From Gemmatimonadaceae bacterium (GTDB lineage Bacteria; Gemmatimonadota; Gemmatimonadetes; Gemmatimonadales; Gemmatimonadaceae): a DNA stretch of 64,000 nt. The stretch lies in assembly GCA_035606695.1 (NCBI GenBank), contig DATNEW010000012.1, forward strand, positions 1-64,000. Reading direction: 5' to 3'. The position numbers were made by a program, and so were the translations under genes. Positions 48,377 to 57,236 of this stretch are shown in pieces. Each line of letters begins with the position of its first letter. The stretch's first letter is position 1. The notes under the pieces were generated by a model, which saw nothing but the letters and a program-made list of their open reading frames with translations, was not told where the DNA came from and ran no database searches.

Positions 48377-50062
48377 ATGAGAGCGCACATTCTGGCGGCG
48401 ATCGCTCCGGTCGCCGCTCCCCTTGTCGCGGCGGCAACGATCGCCGCCACGGCCTCGGCGCAGTCGCCCGCCGCGTCGAGCGCCGCGTGGAACGCCGTGT
48501 GGCCCGAACGCGTTGCCGTCGGCGCACGGCTCGGCGAATCCATGCCGCCGGTGACCGTCGAAGCCGACAAGACCGGGTGGGTCACGATCACGTTTCTCTC
48601 ACAGCAAGGCGTCGTCGGCCGCGACCCGGCGCCGATCCGCATGCTGACCGGAGCGCGCGATCTCGAGGCGTGGATCGCGCGCACGCGTCCCATCGTTCAG
48701 GCCGTCGACACTCTCGGCGGCGATTTCCCGCTGCATGTGGTGCTCGGACACGGAGGGTTTCAAGTCGAGGCGCGGCCGTCCGGGCCGACGCGCGGTTCCG
48801 TCAACCTGTACTGGCGGCATTGCCAACCGGGCTACGGTTCGGCCGTCGTGACAAAAAAGGCGGCGCTCGATTTCCTCGACCTGCTCGACAGCGCGGCGCG
48901 AGTCGCGGGTGGCCGGGATGGTCGTGCACCGACGCTGGCGCGTCCGTACTTCAGTGAAGATGTGAGTTGCCCGGCCCGGCCCGACACGACGAACGCGCGC
49001 GTCGAGATCGACTCCGCGCGCTTCACCGGTCCGGTCGAGATCGGCACGGCCTTCGTCGTCGACACGGCCGGAAATATCGAACGCGGCTCGATCGAGTTTC
49101 TGCCTGGTGCCGATACGTCGGTCGTTCGGGCCGCCCGGTCGGCCATGCAAAGCTGGCATTTTCATGCGGCGGAAATCGACGGCACGCCGGTCCGTCAGGT
49201 TGTTGAGCGATCTCTTATCGCGTGGCCGCGCAGAACGTTGCCGTTCGGCCAGGGGCGTCTCGACATCCACGCCACGCACGACGGTTGGGTGTACTACCAC
49301 AGCATTGGCGGACCGCGGCGCGGTGACGTGCAGGATTGGTTTCACCCGGATTCAATTGACGCCTACGCGCAGCGGCTCGACGCGTTGAACCTCGAGGCGG
49401 CCGCGATATCGCCGGACTCGAGCTATCGCCAGACCAGAATGACGTCGCTCGGCTGGAACAGCGGCGTGCGCCTGAGTGCGGGGTATCTGCGCCAGGAAAA
49501 GCGAACATTCGAGGTGTCGTCGCTGGCGTGGTGCGGCGACCCGCATCCCGAGAGCAGTGGGAAGGCCCAGGCCACGCCGATCTTTCGCAATGCCGCGCGC
49601 GAGGCGCGTGCGGATAGATCCCCGCCGGCTGATCCTGGTCGCGGGAATTACACCGGAGCCGACGTCGCCTGCCCCGCCTCGCTGCCGTGGGTTGCGGTGC
49701 CCGTCGGTGGTCTGAATCCGGTGAATAGCCCGAACAACATGAACGGCGTGTGGCGGCCGCCGGTTGGCGTGTATCCGGACTTCATGCGTTCGCGCAACGC
49801 GCGCGCGGACGTGCTCGCGTCATTCCTCGTGGACAGCATTGGCGTTGCGGACCCGCGCACGGTGGTCGTGCTGGCGTCGACGGATCGCCGGCTTGCCGCG
49901 GCGGTTCGCGCGAGCCTCGCCGCCTCTCGCTATCAGCCGGCGACGCGCGCGGGACGCCGTGTATCGCAACGCGTGATCGACGTCATTCGCTTCGAGCCGC
50001 CGCCGATCTGCGCGGCGCTCGATGCAAATCCCGCGTGTCCGCACCGCTATCGCGATCGCTAG
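48377..50062 (+). CDS. secreted protein with two TonB-C-like domains
   Basis: 561 residues from ATG 48377. The signal peptide ends TASAQ. Two regions look like TonB C-terminal domains without a membrane anchor: IGTAFVVDTAGNIERGSIEFLPGADTSVVRAARSAMQSWHFHAAEIDGTPVRQVVERS (about 225-285) and VLASFLVDSIGVADPRTVVVLASTDRRLAAAVRASLAASRYQPATRAGRRVSQRVIDVIRF (about 475-540). The remainder is beta-rich and unassigned, with paired Cys (CQPGYG, VSCPARP, WCGDP, VACPAS, PICAALDANPACP). It may be a periplasmic adaptor or binding protein. It is divergent from the MhqR-like gene. Confidence 0.75.
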   Translation: MRAHILAAIAPVAAPLVAAATIAATASAQSPAASSAAWNAVWPERVAVGARLGESMPPVTVEADKTGWVTITFLSQQGVVGRDPAPIRMLTGARDLEAWIARTRPIVQAVDTLGGDFPLHVVLGHGGFQVEARPSGPTRGSVNLYWRHCQPGYGSAVVTKKAALDFLDLLDSAARVAGGRDGRAPTLARPYFSEDVSCPARPDTTNARVEIDSARFTGPVEIGTAFVVDTAGNIERGSIEFLPGADTSVVRAARSAMQSWHFHAAEIDGTPVRQVVERSLIAWPRRTLPFGQGRLDIHATHDGWVYYHSIGGPRRGDVQDWFHPDSIDAYAQRLDALNLEAAAISPDSSYRQTRMTSLGWNSGVRLSAGYLRQEKRTFEVSSLAWCGDPHPESSGKAQATPIFRNAAREARADRSPPADPGRGNYTGADVACPASLPWVAVPVGGLNPVNSPNNMNGVWRPPVGVYPDFMRSRNARADVLASFLVDSIGVADPRTVVVLASTDRRLAAAVRASLAASRYQPATRAGRRVSQRVIDVIRFEPPPICAALDANPACPHRYRDR

Positions 50063-50094
50063 CGTTAGCGCGATCGTTAGCGCGCTCGCTAGTG
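50052..50094. repeat. short array of GCGATCGYTAGCG repeats
   Basis: Perfect or near copies at 50052-50064 and 50070-50082 (18-bp period), with a degenerate third at 50082-50094. The first copy includes the stop codon of the secreted protein gene. The array fills the gap to the converging oxidoreductase gene. The related heptamer GYTAGCG occurs three times at 25809-25835. Confidence 0.6.
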
Positions 50095-50111
50095 TGATTG
50101 CCGCGCGATCA

Positions 50112-51128
50112 TCAGCCGTCGATCTCTCGACGAACGACGGGCGCCACTCTGGTGCCGAGCAGCTCGATCGACTTCATCAGTGACGCGTGCGGTACGCACC
50201 CCACGTCCATCTGCGCGAGAAAGCGCTGATGATGAAAGAGCTGGTGCTCGTGCAGAATCTTGTCGATGACTTCCTGCACGCTGCCGACGAGCAGCGCGCC
50301 GGCGGGCGATCGCGATGTGTCGAACTGCCGGCGCGTGGTCGGCGGCCAGCCGCGTTCGCGCCCGATGCGCGTCATCGCCGCGGCGTACGACGGAAAAAAC
50401 GCGTCCGCGGCCGCCTGCGAATCTTCGCCGACGAACGCATGTGAGTTGATGCCCACGGCCAGGGCTGCGGGGTCGTGACCCGCGCGAGCCGCCGTGTCGC
50501 GGTAGAGCTCGACCATCGGGACGAAGTGTTCGGGCGATCCGCCGATGATCGCGATCGCGAGTGGAAGTCCGAGCGTCGCCGCGCGGATTACGGATTGCGG
50601 CGTTCCGCCGACGGCAATCCACACGGGCAGAGGCCGCTGCACCGGCCGGGGATACACACCGAGCTCGTCGAGCGGAGTCCGATGTTTGCCCGACCAGGAG
50701 ACCCTCTCGTTGTTACGAAGCTCGAGCAAGAGATCGAGCTTCGCGCTGAACAGCGCGTCGTAATCGTGGAGATCGTAGCCAAACAACGGAAACGACTCGA
50801 TGAAGGAACCGCGCCCCGCCATGATCTCCGCGCGGCCGCCGGAGAGCAGATCCACGGTCGCGAAGTCCTGAAAGACGCGAACGGGGTCGTCCGAGCTGAG
50901 GACCGTAACGGCGCTCGTCAGCCGAATTCGTTTGGTGCGCACGGCGGCGGCGCCGAGCACGACGGCAGGGGACGACACGGCATAGTCGGGGCGATGATGT
51001 TCGCCCACGCCGAATACATCCAGGCCTACTTCGTCCGCGAGTTGGATCTCTTCGATGAGATCGCGCAACCGCCGCTCCGGGCCGACGTCGGGCGTCGTGT
51101 CGGCAAAGCTGTATACGCCAATGTGCAT
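50112..51128 (-). CDS. LLM-class flavin-dependent oxidoreductase
   Basis: 338 residues from ATG 51128 (TTG 51134 possible). The luciferase-like barrel includes [80 protein letters not shown] and [19 protein letters not shown]. These carry the FMN/F420-binding and [11 protein letters not shown] signatures of the luciferase-monooxygenase group. It oxidises an unknown substrate with reduced flavin. It stands alone, converging on the secreted TonB-C-like gene. Confidence 0.88.
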   Translation of the reverse strand: MHIGVYSFADTTPDVGPERRLRDLIEEIQLADEVGLDVFGVGEHHRPDYAVSSPAVVLGAAAVRTKRIRLTSAVTVLSSDDPVRVFQDFATVDLLSGGRAEIMAGRGSFIESFPLFGYDLHDYDALFSAKLDLLLELRNNERVSWSGKHRTPLDELGVYPRPVQRPLPVWIAVGGTPQSVIRAATLGLPLAIAIIGGSPEHFVPMVELYRDTAARAGHDPAALAVGINSHAFVGEDSQAAADAFFPSYAAAMTRIGRERGWPPTTRRQFDTSRSPAGALLVGSVQEVIDKILHEHQLFHHQRFLAQMDVGCVPHASLMKSIELLGTRVAPVVRREIDG

Positions 51129-51234
51129 AGCCAAAAGCTACGTGCCCGGCATACGCGGTGGCGCGACAGATGCCTATTCGGCAAGCGGCAGACTGGGTTC
51201 GGTGCGGAAAGGGTGAGGGGAAGGGGCGGGGAAC

Positions 51235-51990
51235 ATGTTGAGAACTCTCATTGGATCACAGCCCGTTCACGAGGGCTGGTTCGGTGGTACAGCGGTGAGC
51301 ACCGTCACACATGGTGCGCTCATCGCACTGGCGGTGGTCAGCACCACGCACAACGGCACGTCCGTTCAGGAACGGCGTGCGTACGCGCCGGTCGAGCACA
51401 TCACGTATGTCGACCCGACGCGTTTCATGACACCGCCGCCGGCGACGCGGGCCGCGACAGCCGCGCGTGCGAAACCGGCCAAGCCCGCACAGCCGGACTT
51501 GTGGGCGACGAACGCGTCGGTCGAGCTCGCGCTATCGAGCGTTCGCGTTCCCGAGGCGGCCGCGCCCGATTTGACTTCTGTCACGGATGCGTGGATCGGA
51601 GCGGCGGACTCACTCAGCACGCTGGGCAGCGACATTGCGTCGAAGCTGCTCGCGTCGGCGGTGGTGCATCCGCCGGAGAACGGCATCTATACGGAAGACA
51701 TGGTCGAGCGGGGCGTGAAACCGCTGCGCGGAAATCCGACGCCGCGGTATCCGTCGATGCTGCAGGACATGGGGATCGAAGGCGACTTCGTCGTGAAGTT
51801 CGTGGTGGATACGACGGGCGCCGTCGTCGCCGACAAGATCGAGTTTCCGTCGTCGATGCATCGGCTGTTCGCGGACGCCGTGCGGCGCGCGCTTCGCGCC
51901 TCGCGATATTTCCCGGCGACGTTCGGTGGACAGGTGGTACCGCAACTCGTCGTGCAGGAATTCCGCTTTACGATGGGCCGGCGGCGGTAG
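51235..51990 (+). CDS. energy transducer TonB-like protein
   Basis: 251 residues. The N-terminal hydrophobic helix (about 20-36, STVTHGALIALAVVS) follows a short cytoplasmic start. A Pro/Ala-rich spacer (TPPPATRAATAARAKPAKPAQP) and a C-terminal TonB domain (about 160-245) follow. The latter has NPTPRYPSMLQDMGIEGDFVVKFVVDTTGAVVADKIEFPSSMHRLFADAVRRALRASRYFPA. It transmits ion-gradient energy to outer-membrane receptors. No ExbB/ExbD genes adjoin, and the spacer is short compared with classical TonB. It may be a specialised paralogue. Confidence 0.85.
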   Translation: MLRTLIGSQPVHEGWFGGTAVSTVTHGALIALAVVSTTHNGTSVQERRAYAPVEHITYVDPTRFMTPPPATRAATAARAKPAKPAQPDLWATNASVELALSSVRVPEAAAPDLTSVTDAWIGAADSLSTLGSDIASKLLASAVVHPPENGIYTEDMVERGVKPLRGNPTPRYPSMLQDMGIEGDFVVKFVVDTTGAVVADKIEFPSSMHRLFADAVRRALRASRYFPATFGGQVVPQLVVQEFRFTMGRRR

Positions 51991-52011
51991 CCTGGCGGTA
52001 TCTTCGCTCGC

Positions 52012-54483
52012 TCAAATGGTCGCGCCGAGGTAGCCGGCCAATCGCAACACGTCGGCGAACACGCCGGCCGCGGTCACTTCGCGGCCGGCGCCCGGGCCTT
52101 GAACGACGAGCGGATTCTCGCTGTAGCGGCGCGTTCTGAACAACACGATGTTGTCGGTCAGCTGCAGGCGCGCGAATGGATGCGTCGTGCCGTATTCACG
52201 CAAACCGACACTCGCCGAGCCGTCGCGGGCGACGCGGCCGACGAAGCGAAGCACCTTGCCCGCTTCGTGGGCGCGGCGGCGGCGCATCTCGATCTCGTCA
52301 TCGTGCGCGGCCAGCGCGGCAAGGAATTCTTCGGGCGTGCCCGATTGCAGCGCCTCAGGCACGAGACTTTGAACGCTGACGTCGGCGAGCTCGAGGTCGC
52401 CGTCCATCTCGCGCGCGAGAATCACGACCTTGCGCGCGACGTCGGTGCCCGACAGATCGTCGCGCGGATCGGGCTCGGTGTATCCGAGCTCGCGCGCGCG
52501 GGCGACGAGCGAGGAAAACGGCTGTGATCCGTCGAACGCGTTGAAGAGATACGACAGCGTGCCGGAAAGAATGCCTTCGATCTCGATGATCTCGTCGCCG
52601 GTTTGCACGAGATCGCGCAGCGTTTGAATGATCGGCAGCGCGGCGCCGACGGTCGTTTCGTAGAGATAATGCGCGCCGACGGCGCGGTTCGCGGCGCGCA
52701 GCCGTCGATAGTACGCGATGCTCGACGCGTTCGCGCGCTTGTTGGGCGTGATCACGTGAATGCCGCTCGCGAGCCACGCCTCGTACCGCGCGGCGACGCG
52801 ATCGTTCGCCGTGCAGTCCACGATCGCCGCGTGCGGCAGGTGATCCGTGTGGACGTGCACCACGAATCGGTCGAGGTCGAGCGGCTCGCCATGCGCCTCG
52901 AGCAGCTCGCGCCAGCGCTCGAGATCGATGGCGCGATCGCTGAGCAGCATGTGCCGCGACGTCGAAATCGCGCGCACGCGGAGATCGACGCCGAACGTGC
53001 GCTCGAGGCGCGCCGACTCGCGCGCGAGCTGGCGCAGCAACTCGGATCCGACGTTTCCCGCGCCGACCAGGCCGATTGAGATCGTTTGCTCGGAGAGATA
53101 CAACCCAGCGTGCGCCGCACGGAGCGCCCGTTGGGTATCCGGCGCGTTCACCACCACCGAGATGTTGCGCTCGGACGAGCCCTGAGCGATCGCGCGAATG
53201 TTCACGCGCGCTTTCCCGAGCGCGCTGAAGACTTTCGCCGCGACGCCGGGAACGCCGGCCATGCCGTCGCCGACGACGGCGAGGATGCTGCACTCACGCG
53301 CGATCTCGACGCGTTGAATCTGCCCATGATGCTGCTCGGCGAAGAACGCGCGTTCGACAGCGTCGCGCGCACGATCGGCAACGGCCGCCGGCACCGCGAA
53401 ACAGATCGAGTGCTCCGAGCTGCCCTGCGAGATCATGATCACCGAGATGCCGTCATCGCGCAACGCGCCGAACAAGCGCTGCGCGGTCCCGGGCACGCCG
53501 ATCATTCCCGTGCCCTCGAGGTTGAGCAGCGCGACGGACTCGATCGCGGTGAGTCCCTTCACGACGTAGCCGGTCGACGGTCCCGCGTGGATGCGGGTGC
53601 CGGGCAGCTCGGGGCGGAAGGTGTTTCGGATGTAGATGGGCAACCCGCGCTCGACGGCGGGCGCCATCGTGCTCGGATGCACGACTTTCGCGCCGAAGTA
53701 TGCGAGCTCCATCGCTTCGTCGTACGACATGTTGTCGAGCGTGACGGCTTCGGGCACGAGGCGCGGATCGGCGCTCATGACGCCGTCGACGTCGGTCCAG
53801 ATGTGGATCTCGCGCGCGTCGAGCAGCGCGCCAAAGATCGATGCGCTGTAATCGCTGCCGTTTCGCCCGAGCGTCGTGGCCACGCCGCTCGGCGCCGATG
53901 CGACGAAGCCGGTGATGACGAGCGTCGGCGGAATTTCCCGTCGTTGCCCGAGCCATGCGGCGAGTCGCTCGCGTGATGCCGCCCAATCGATTTGCGGCAC
54001 GTCATCTCGCCACTCGGCCACCAGCACCTCGCGCGCGTTGAGCGCGGCGGCCTGTCCGCCGGTTCCGTTGATCTGCGCCGCAAGCAGCCGCGCCGACCAG
54101 ATCTCGCCGAAGCCGGCAACGAGGTCGAGTGTCTCTCGGGAATGACGGCGCAGCAGCGTCGTCGCGTGCAACACGTCGCGAATGTCGGCGAGATCGCGCT
54201 CGAGCCCGGCCAACAGGCTTCGAGCAGCGTCGTCGGCGATCAACGCGGCGATCGTCTCGACGTGTTTCTGCTCGACGTCATCGACGATCGTGGCGTATGA
54301 TGAATCTCTTAATCCGGCTAGCTCGACGGCGCGGATCAGCGCGTTCGTCACGCCGCTCATCGCCGAGACGACGACGGCGCGCCGCGACTCGGGCCGGGCC
54401 GCGACGATTGCCGCGACCTGGCGAAAGCGTTCCGGATCGGCGAGGCTCGTGCCGCCGAACTTGTGAACGATCTCGACCGTCAT
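52012..54483 (-). CDS. thrA: bifunctional aspartokinase / homoserine dehydrogenase
   Basis: 823 residues. The N-terminal aspartokinase begins VHKFGGTSLADPERF and includes ITGFVASAPSGVATTLGRNGSDYSASI. The central ACT pair is VALLNLEGTGMIGVPGTAQRLFGALRDDGISVIMISQGSSEHSICFAVP and VAKVFSALGKARVNIRAIAQGSSERNISVVV. The homoserine dehydrogenase begins SIGLVGAGNVGSELLRQL and has KRANASSIAYYRRL, GAALPIIQTLRDLVQTGDEIIEIEGILSGTLSYLFN and DPRDDLSGTDVARKVVILARE. It catalyses the first and third steps to threonine and methionine; the ACT domains imply threonine feedback. It is the full length expected for ThrA. No leader attenuator was seen. Confidence 0.95.
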   Translation of the reverse strand: MTVEIVHKFGGTSLADPERFRQVAAIVAARPESRRAVVVSAMSGVTNALIRAVELAGLRDSSYATIVDDVEQKHVETIAALIADDAARSLLAGLERDLADIRDVLHATTLLRRHSRETLDLVAGFGEIWSARLLAAQINGTGGQAAALNAREVLVAEWRDDVPQIDWAASRERLAAWLGQRREIPPTLVITGFVASAPSGVATTLGRNGSDYSASIFGALLDAREIHIWTDVDGVMSADPRLVPEAVTLDNMSYDEAMELAYFGAKVVHPSTMAPAVERGLPIYIRNTFRPELPGTRIHAGPSTGYVVKGLTAIESVALLNLEGTGMIGVPGTAQRLFGALRDDGISVIMISQGSSEHSICFAVPAAVADRARDAVERAFFAEQHHGQIQRVEIARECSILAVVGDGMAGVPGVAAKVFSALGKARVNIRAIAQGSSERNISVVVNAPDTQRALRAAHAGLYLSEQTISIGLVGAGNVGSELLRQLARESARLERTFGVDLRVRAISTSRHMLLSDRAIDLERWRELLEAHGEPLDLDRFVVHVHTDHLPHAAIVDCTANDRVAARYEAWLASGIHVITPNKRANASSIAYYRRLRAANRAVGAHYLYETTVGAALPIIQTLRDLVQTGDEIIEIEGILSGTLSYLFNAFDGSQPFSSLVARARELGYTEPDPRDDLSGTDVARKVVILAREMDGDLELADVSVQSLVPEALQSGTPEEFLAALAAHDDEIEMRRRRAHEAGKVLRFVGRVARDGSASVGLREYGTTHPFARLQLTDNIVLFRTRRYSENPLVVQGPGAGREVTAAGVFADVLRLAGYLGATI

Positions 54484-54504
54484 GGCGCCTCGAATCGCCG
54501 GAGA

Positions 54505-55983
54505 TCAGCGCGGGGCGCGCGGGATCTTCTCGTCGCGCATCGCCGCGTTGTACGCGAAGGCGGCGAACACGATCGCCGCTTCCTTGATGTCGTCCGGCTT
54601 CATGCGATCGATCGTGTCCATGTCGGTGTGATGGATGCGCACGTCGTAGTCCGCGAACTCCTGCACGGGATTGAAGCCCGGGATGCCCTGAGCGATGAAG
54701 CTCAAGTGGTCGGTGTTGCCGATGCCGGCGACGACGTTCTTGCGGGCGCCCAGGTCCTTGAAGGGCTCGAGCCACGCGTCGAAGATCTGTTTGGCGGCGG
54801 CGTTGCCCTCGGTGTAGAAGCCGTAGACCAGACCGTAGCCGGGATCGATGTTGAAGTAGACCGACATCTTGTCGCGCGCGCCCGCGTTGGCGTCGCCGGC
54901 GAGGTGTCGCTCGACCCACGCGCGCGACCCGAACAGGCCTTCCTCCTCTCCGCCCCACAGGGCGACGCGAATCGTGCGGCGCGGGCGCGCGCCGACCGCG
55001 GTGAGAATGCGCATGGCTTCCATCACGGTAGCCGCGCCGTCGGCGTTGTCCATGGCGCCCGTGGCGGCGTGCCAGGAATCGAGATGGCCGCCGATCATCA
55101 CGACTTCGTCTTTCAGGCGGGGATCGGTCCCGGGCAGCTCGGCGATGACGTTATAGCCGCTCGTGTCCCGCGTGAAGTACTGGCCGTGAACGTTGACGCG
55201 AAGCGTGGGCGCGACGTGGTTTGCCAATAATCTAATTATATTATTGTAATGCTCCGCCGCGACGACGACGGTCGGCACGCCGCTCGCGCCGGCGTCGCGC
55301 GTCTGTACGAACAGCGTGCCGTGAATGCCGCGGCTCGGCTTGAGCACCACGCCGACGCCCGCATCGTGCAGGATGGCCGCGATGCGTTGCGCTTCGGTCG
55401 GACCGCGCCCGCCGCCCCGCCCTCCGCGACCGCCACCGATCGGCGGGGCGGGGGTGTACACGTCGGCCGGCGCGTTCGGCGCCGTGGGATTGACGCGGTC
55501 CTCGCGGATGAAGTTCGTCATCAGCGGCTGCGCGAGGACGATCGCGCCCTTCAGGCGGCCGCGCATCTTCTCGAGCGAATCGGCCGAGATGCCGGCGATG
55601 AGCAGCGGCGTGCCGACGACGTCGCCGTTCGTGGAGGGCGACCACGCATCCGGGTAGCCGATGAGCGGCGTGTAGCGCGGGGCCGTCATCTCGAGCGTGA
55701 ACTTGTCGAGTTGCCACCCGCGGCCGAACGGCCAGCTCTCCATGTGGACGTCCGACAATCCAAAACTCTCGAGCCGTCCCTTCGCGTACTCGGCGGCGCG
55801 CATGAACGCGGGCGAACCGGTGAGCCGCGGCCCGATGACCGTCGCGATCGTGTCGAGCATCGCGTACGCGTGCGAGTGGTTGAGCCCTTCGTCACGGATC
55901 CTGGCGATCATCGCGCGATCGAAGCTTTCCTGGGCAGCGAGAAGGCTGGGAATCGCGAGCAGTGCGGGAATGAGTCGGCGCAT
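54505..55983 (-). CDS. secreted M28-family zinc aminopeptidase
   Basis: 492 residues from ATG 55983 (TTG 55989 possible). The signal peptide ends SLLAAQ. A protease-associated (PA) domain is inserted around residues 130-235 and contains a Gly/Arg-rich loop (GGGRGGRGGGRG). The M28 catalytic domain has VVMIGGHLDSWHAATGAMDNADGAATVMEAM (zinc ligands His, Asp), ALWGGEEEGLFGSRAW (catalytic Glu pair), FNIDPGYG and HHTDMDTIDRM (last His). It removes N-terminal residues from peptides outside the cell. Its start lies 27 bp from the nested palindrome copy B, so its promoter must lie in or beyond that element. Confidence 0.9.
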   Translation of the reverse strand: MRRLIPALLAIPSLLAAQESFDRAMIARIRDEGLNHSHAYAMLDTIATVIGPRLTGSPAFMRAAEYAKGRLESFGLSDVHMESWPFGRGWQLDKFTLEMTAPRYTPLIGYPDAWSPSTNGDVVGTPLLIAGISADSLEKMRGRLKGAIVLAQPLMTNFIREDRVNPTAPNAPADVYTPAPPIGGGRGGRGGGRGPTEAQRIAAILHDAGVGVVLKPSRGIHGTLFVQTRDAGASGVPTVVVAAEHYNNIIRLLANHVAPTLRVNVHGQYFTRDTSGYNVIAELPGTDPRLKDEVVMIGGHLDSWHAATGAMDNADGAATVMEAMRILTAVGARPRRTIRVALWGGEEEGLFGSRAWVERHLAGDANAGARDKMSVYFNIDPGYGLVYGFYTEGNAAAKQIFDAWLEPFKDLGARKNVVAGIGNTDHLSFIAQGIPGFNPVQEFADYDVRIHHTDMDTIDRMKPDDIKEAAIVFAAFAYNAAMRDEKIPRAPR

Positions 55984-56010
55984 GAGCAATTGTTGGGGTC
56001 ACGCTCAGTA

Positions 56011-56228
56011 TACCACGGACAACGGCGGACGAACACGGAACGGCACGGAGACGGCGTGAACTGCAGTCTACTGCCGTCCAGCGACTTCTTTTTGGAACAC
56101 CCTCGGGACGCCTCGCGAATCGAAGCATCCCGGGGATGTTCTAAGAAGCATTCCCTTGAAACGCGATTCAAACGGTTTAAACGCCGTCTCCGTGCCTGTC
56201 AGTATTCGTCCGGCAGTTTTCCGTGGTC
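56011..56228. repeat. ~218-bp nested inverted-repeat element, copy B
   Basis: It has the same design as copy A (43061-43281). The outer arms (56011-56058, starting TACCACGGAC and running to GGAGACGGCGT; 56180-56227, ACGCCGTCTCCGTGCC to CCGTGGT) pair imperfectly. The inner hairpin GAACACCCTCGGGACGC.. (from 56096) / ..GCATCCCGGGGATGTTC (to 56142) is looser than in copy A. Shared core words are ACACCCTCGGGACGC and GTTCTAA. It occupies a divergent promoter region between the M28 peptidase and an alpha/beta hydrolase, so unlike copy A it lies upstream of genes on both sides. Confidence 0.82.
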
Positions 56229-56254
56229 CAGTTTTTTTGAGCATATTTCTCTGA

Positions 56255-57148
56255 ATGTCGTACTCCGATTTCGTCGCCTTCAGAAAATCCCTCCCTCGTA
56301 CGCCGCGGCTCGAGCGACAGACCGTGCGCGCGCGAGGCATCTCGTTCGCCGTGTTCACCAGCCCGCATGTCGACGGCGCGCGACCGCTCGTCTGCATCAA
56401 CGGCGGCATGGTGTACGACCACTCGATGCTGTGGCCCGCGCTGTCGCCGCTCGCCGCAGGCCGACAACTCGTTCTTTACGATCTCCGCGGCCGGGGCGCA
56501 TCGTCCGCCCCGGCCAATCCTGCCGAGTCGACGATCGAGGACGATGCGGCGGATGTGGGTGCGTTGCGCCGCGCGCTGGGCATTCGTTCGTGGGACGTGC
56601 TTGGCCATTCGTGGGGAGGAGGCATCGCGATGCTCGCCACCGCGGGCGATCTCGCGGGCGTGCGCAAGCTCGTGCTGGTCGACGCCGTCGGGCCGACGAG
56701 CGAGTGGATGATCCCGTTGCGCGAAAACGTTTTGCGCCGGCTCGAAGGGCCGCAGCGCGATGCGGTCGCCGCCATCCCCGAAGCTGCGCTTGGCGACCCC
56801 GATCCCGAGTTGCACAGCACATACGCGCGCGCCGTGTATCCCGCCTGGTTCGCCGACGCCGAGATGGCCAGCCGATTCGCGCCTCCGTCCGCGACGAGCG
56901 AAACCGGCGCCGCGGTTCTTGCCCGTTTGCGGCGCGACGGATACGATTGGCGTCCGATAATTCGTGGGATCACAACGCCGACCCTGATCCTTCACGGCGA
57001 CGACGACGCACTGCCTCTAGCGGTTTCGCGGGCCAATTCGTATATCATCGAGAACGCCCGCCACGAGCTCGTTCCTACCTCCGGGCACATGCCTTTCTGG
57101 GAATCCCCTTCCCGCTTTTTCTCGCTGGTCGAATCATTTCTCTCGTAG
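56255..57148 (+). CDS. alpha/beta hydrolase (proline iminopeptidase-like)
   Basis: 297 residues. Visible features are the oxyanion turn region VCINGGMVYDHSMLWPAL, the nucleophile elbow VLGHSWGGGIAML, Asp in LILHGDDDALPLAVS, and His in ELVPTSGHMPFWESP. YDLRGRGASSAP fits the proline-iminopeptidase branch, in which GHSWGG is common. It is cytoplasmic (no signal). ATG 56255 lies 27 bp after the palindrome, following a T-rich stretch that may hold its promoter. The substrate is unproven. Confidence 0.86.
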   Translation: MSYSDFVAFRKSLPRTPRLERQTVRARGISFAVFTSPHVDGARPLVCINGGMVYDHSMLWPALSPLAAGRQLVLYDLRGRGASSAPANPAESTIEDDAADVGALRRALGIRSWDVLGHSWGGGIAMLATAGDLAGVRKLVLVDAVGPTSEWMIPLRENVLRRLEGPQRDAVAAIPEAALGDPDPELHSTYARAVYPAWFADAEMASRFAPPSATSETGAAVLARLRRDGYDWRPIIRGITTPTLILHGDDDALPLAVSRANSYIIENARHELVPTSGHMPFWESPSRFFSLVESFLS

Positions 57149-57236
57149 TTCCCGCCGATACTCCTCCGCAGTAACACGTAGTTCCCTCCCCCTGAACTCC
57201 GGGCCGCTGCCGGTCCCGGGGCGGTCAACGATCGGT

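Noticed and set aside
52012-54600. A threonine attenuator or riboswitch before thrA
   Set aside because: Only about 20 bp separate thrA from the next gene, with no leader peptide or hairpin pair in the upstream direction.
55249-57174. 641-codon plus-strand open frame
   Set aside because: It spans the antisense of the M28 peptidase, the palindrome and the hydrolase gene in another frame; the product is Arg-rich with no domain.
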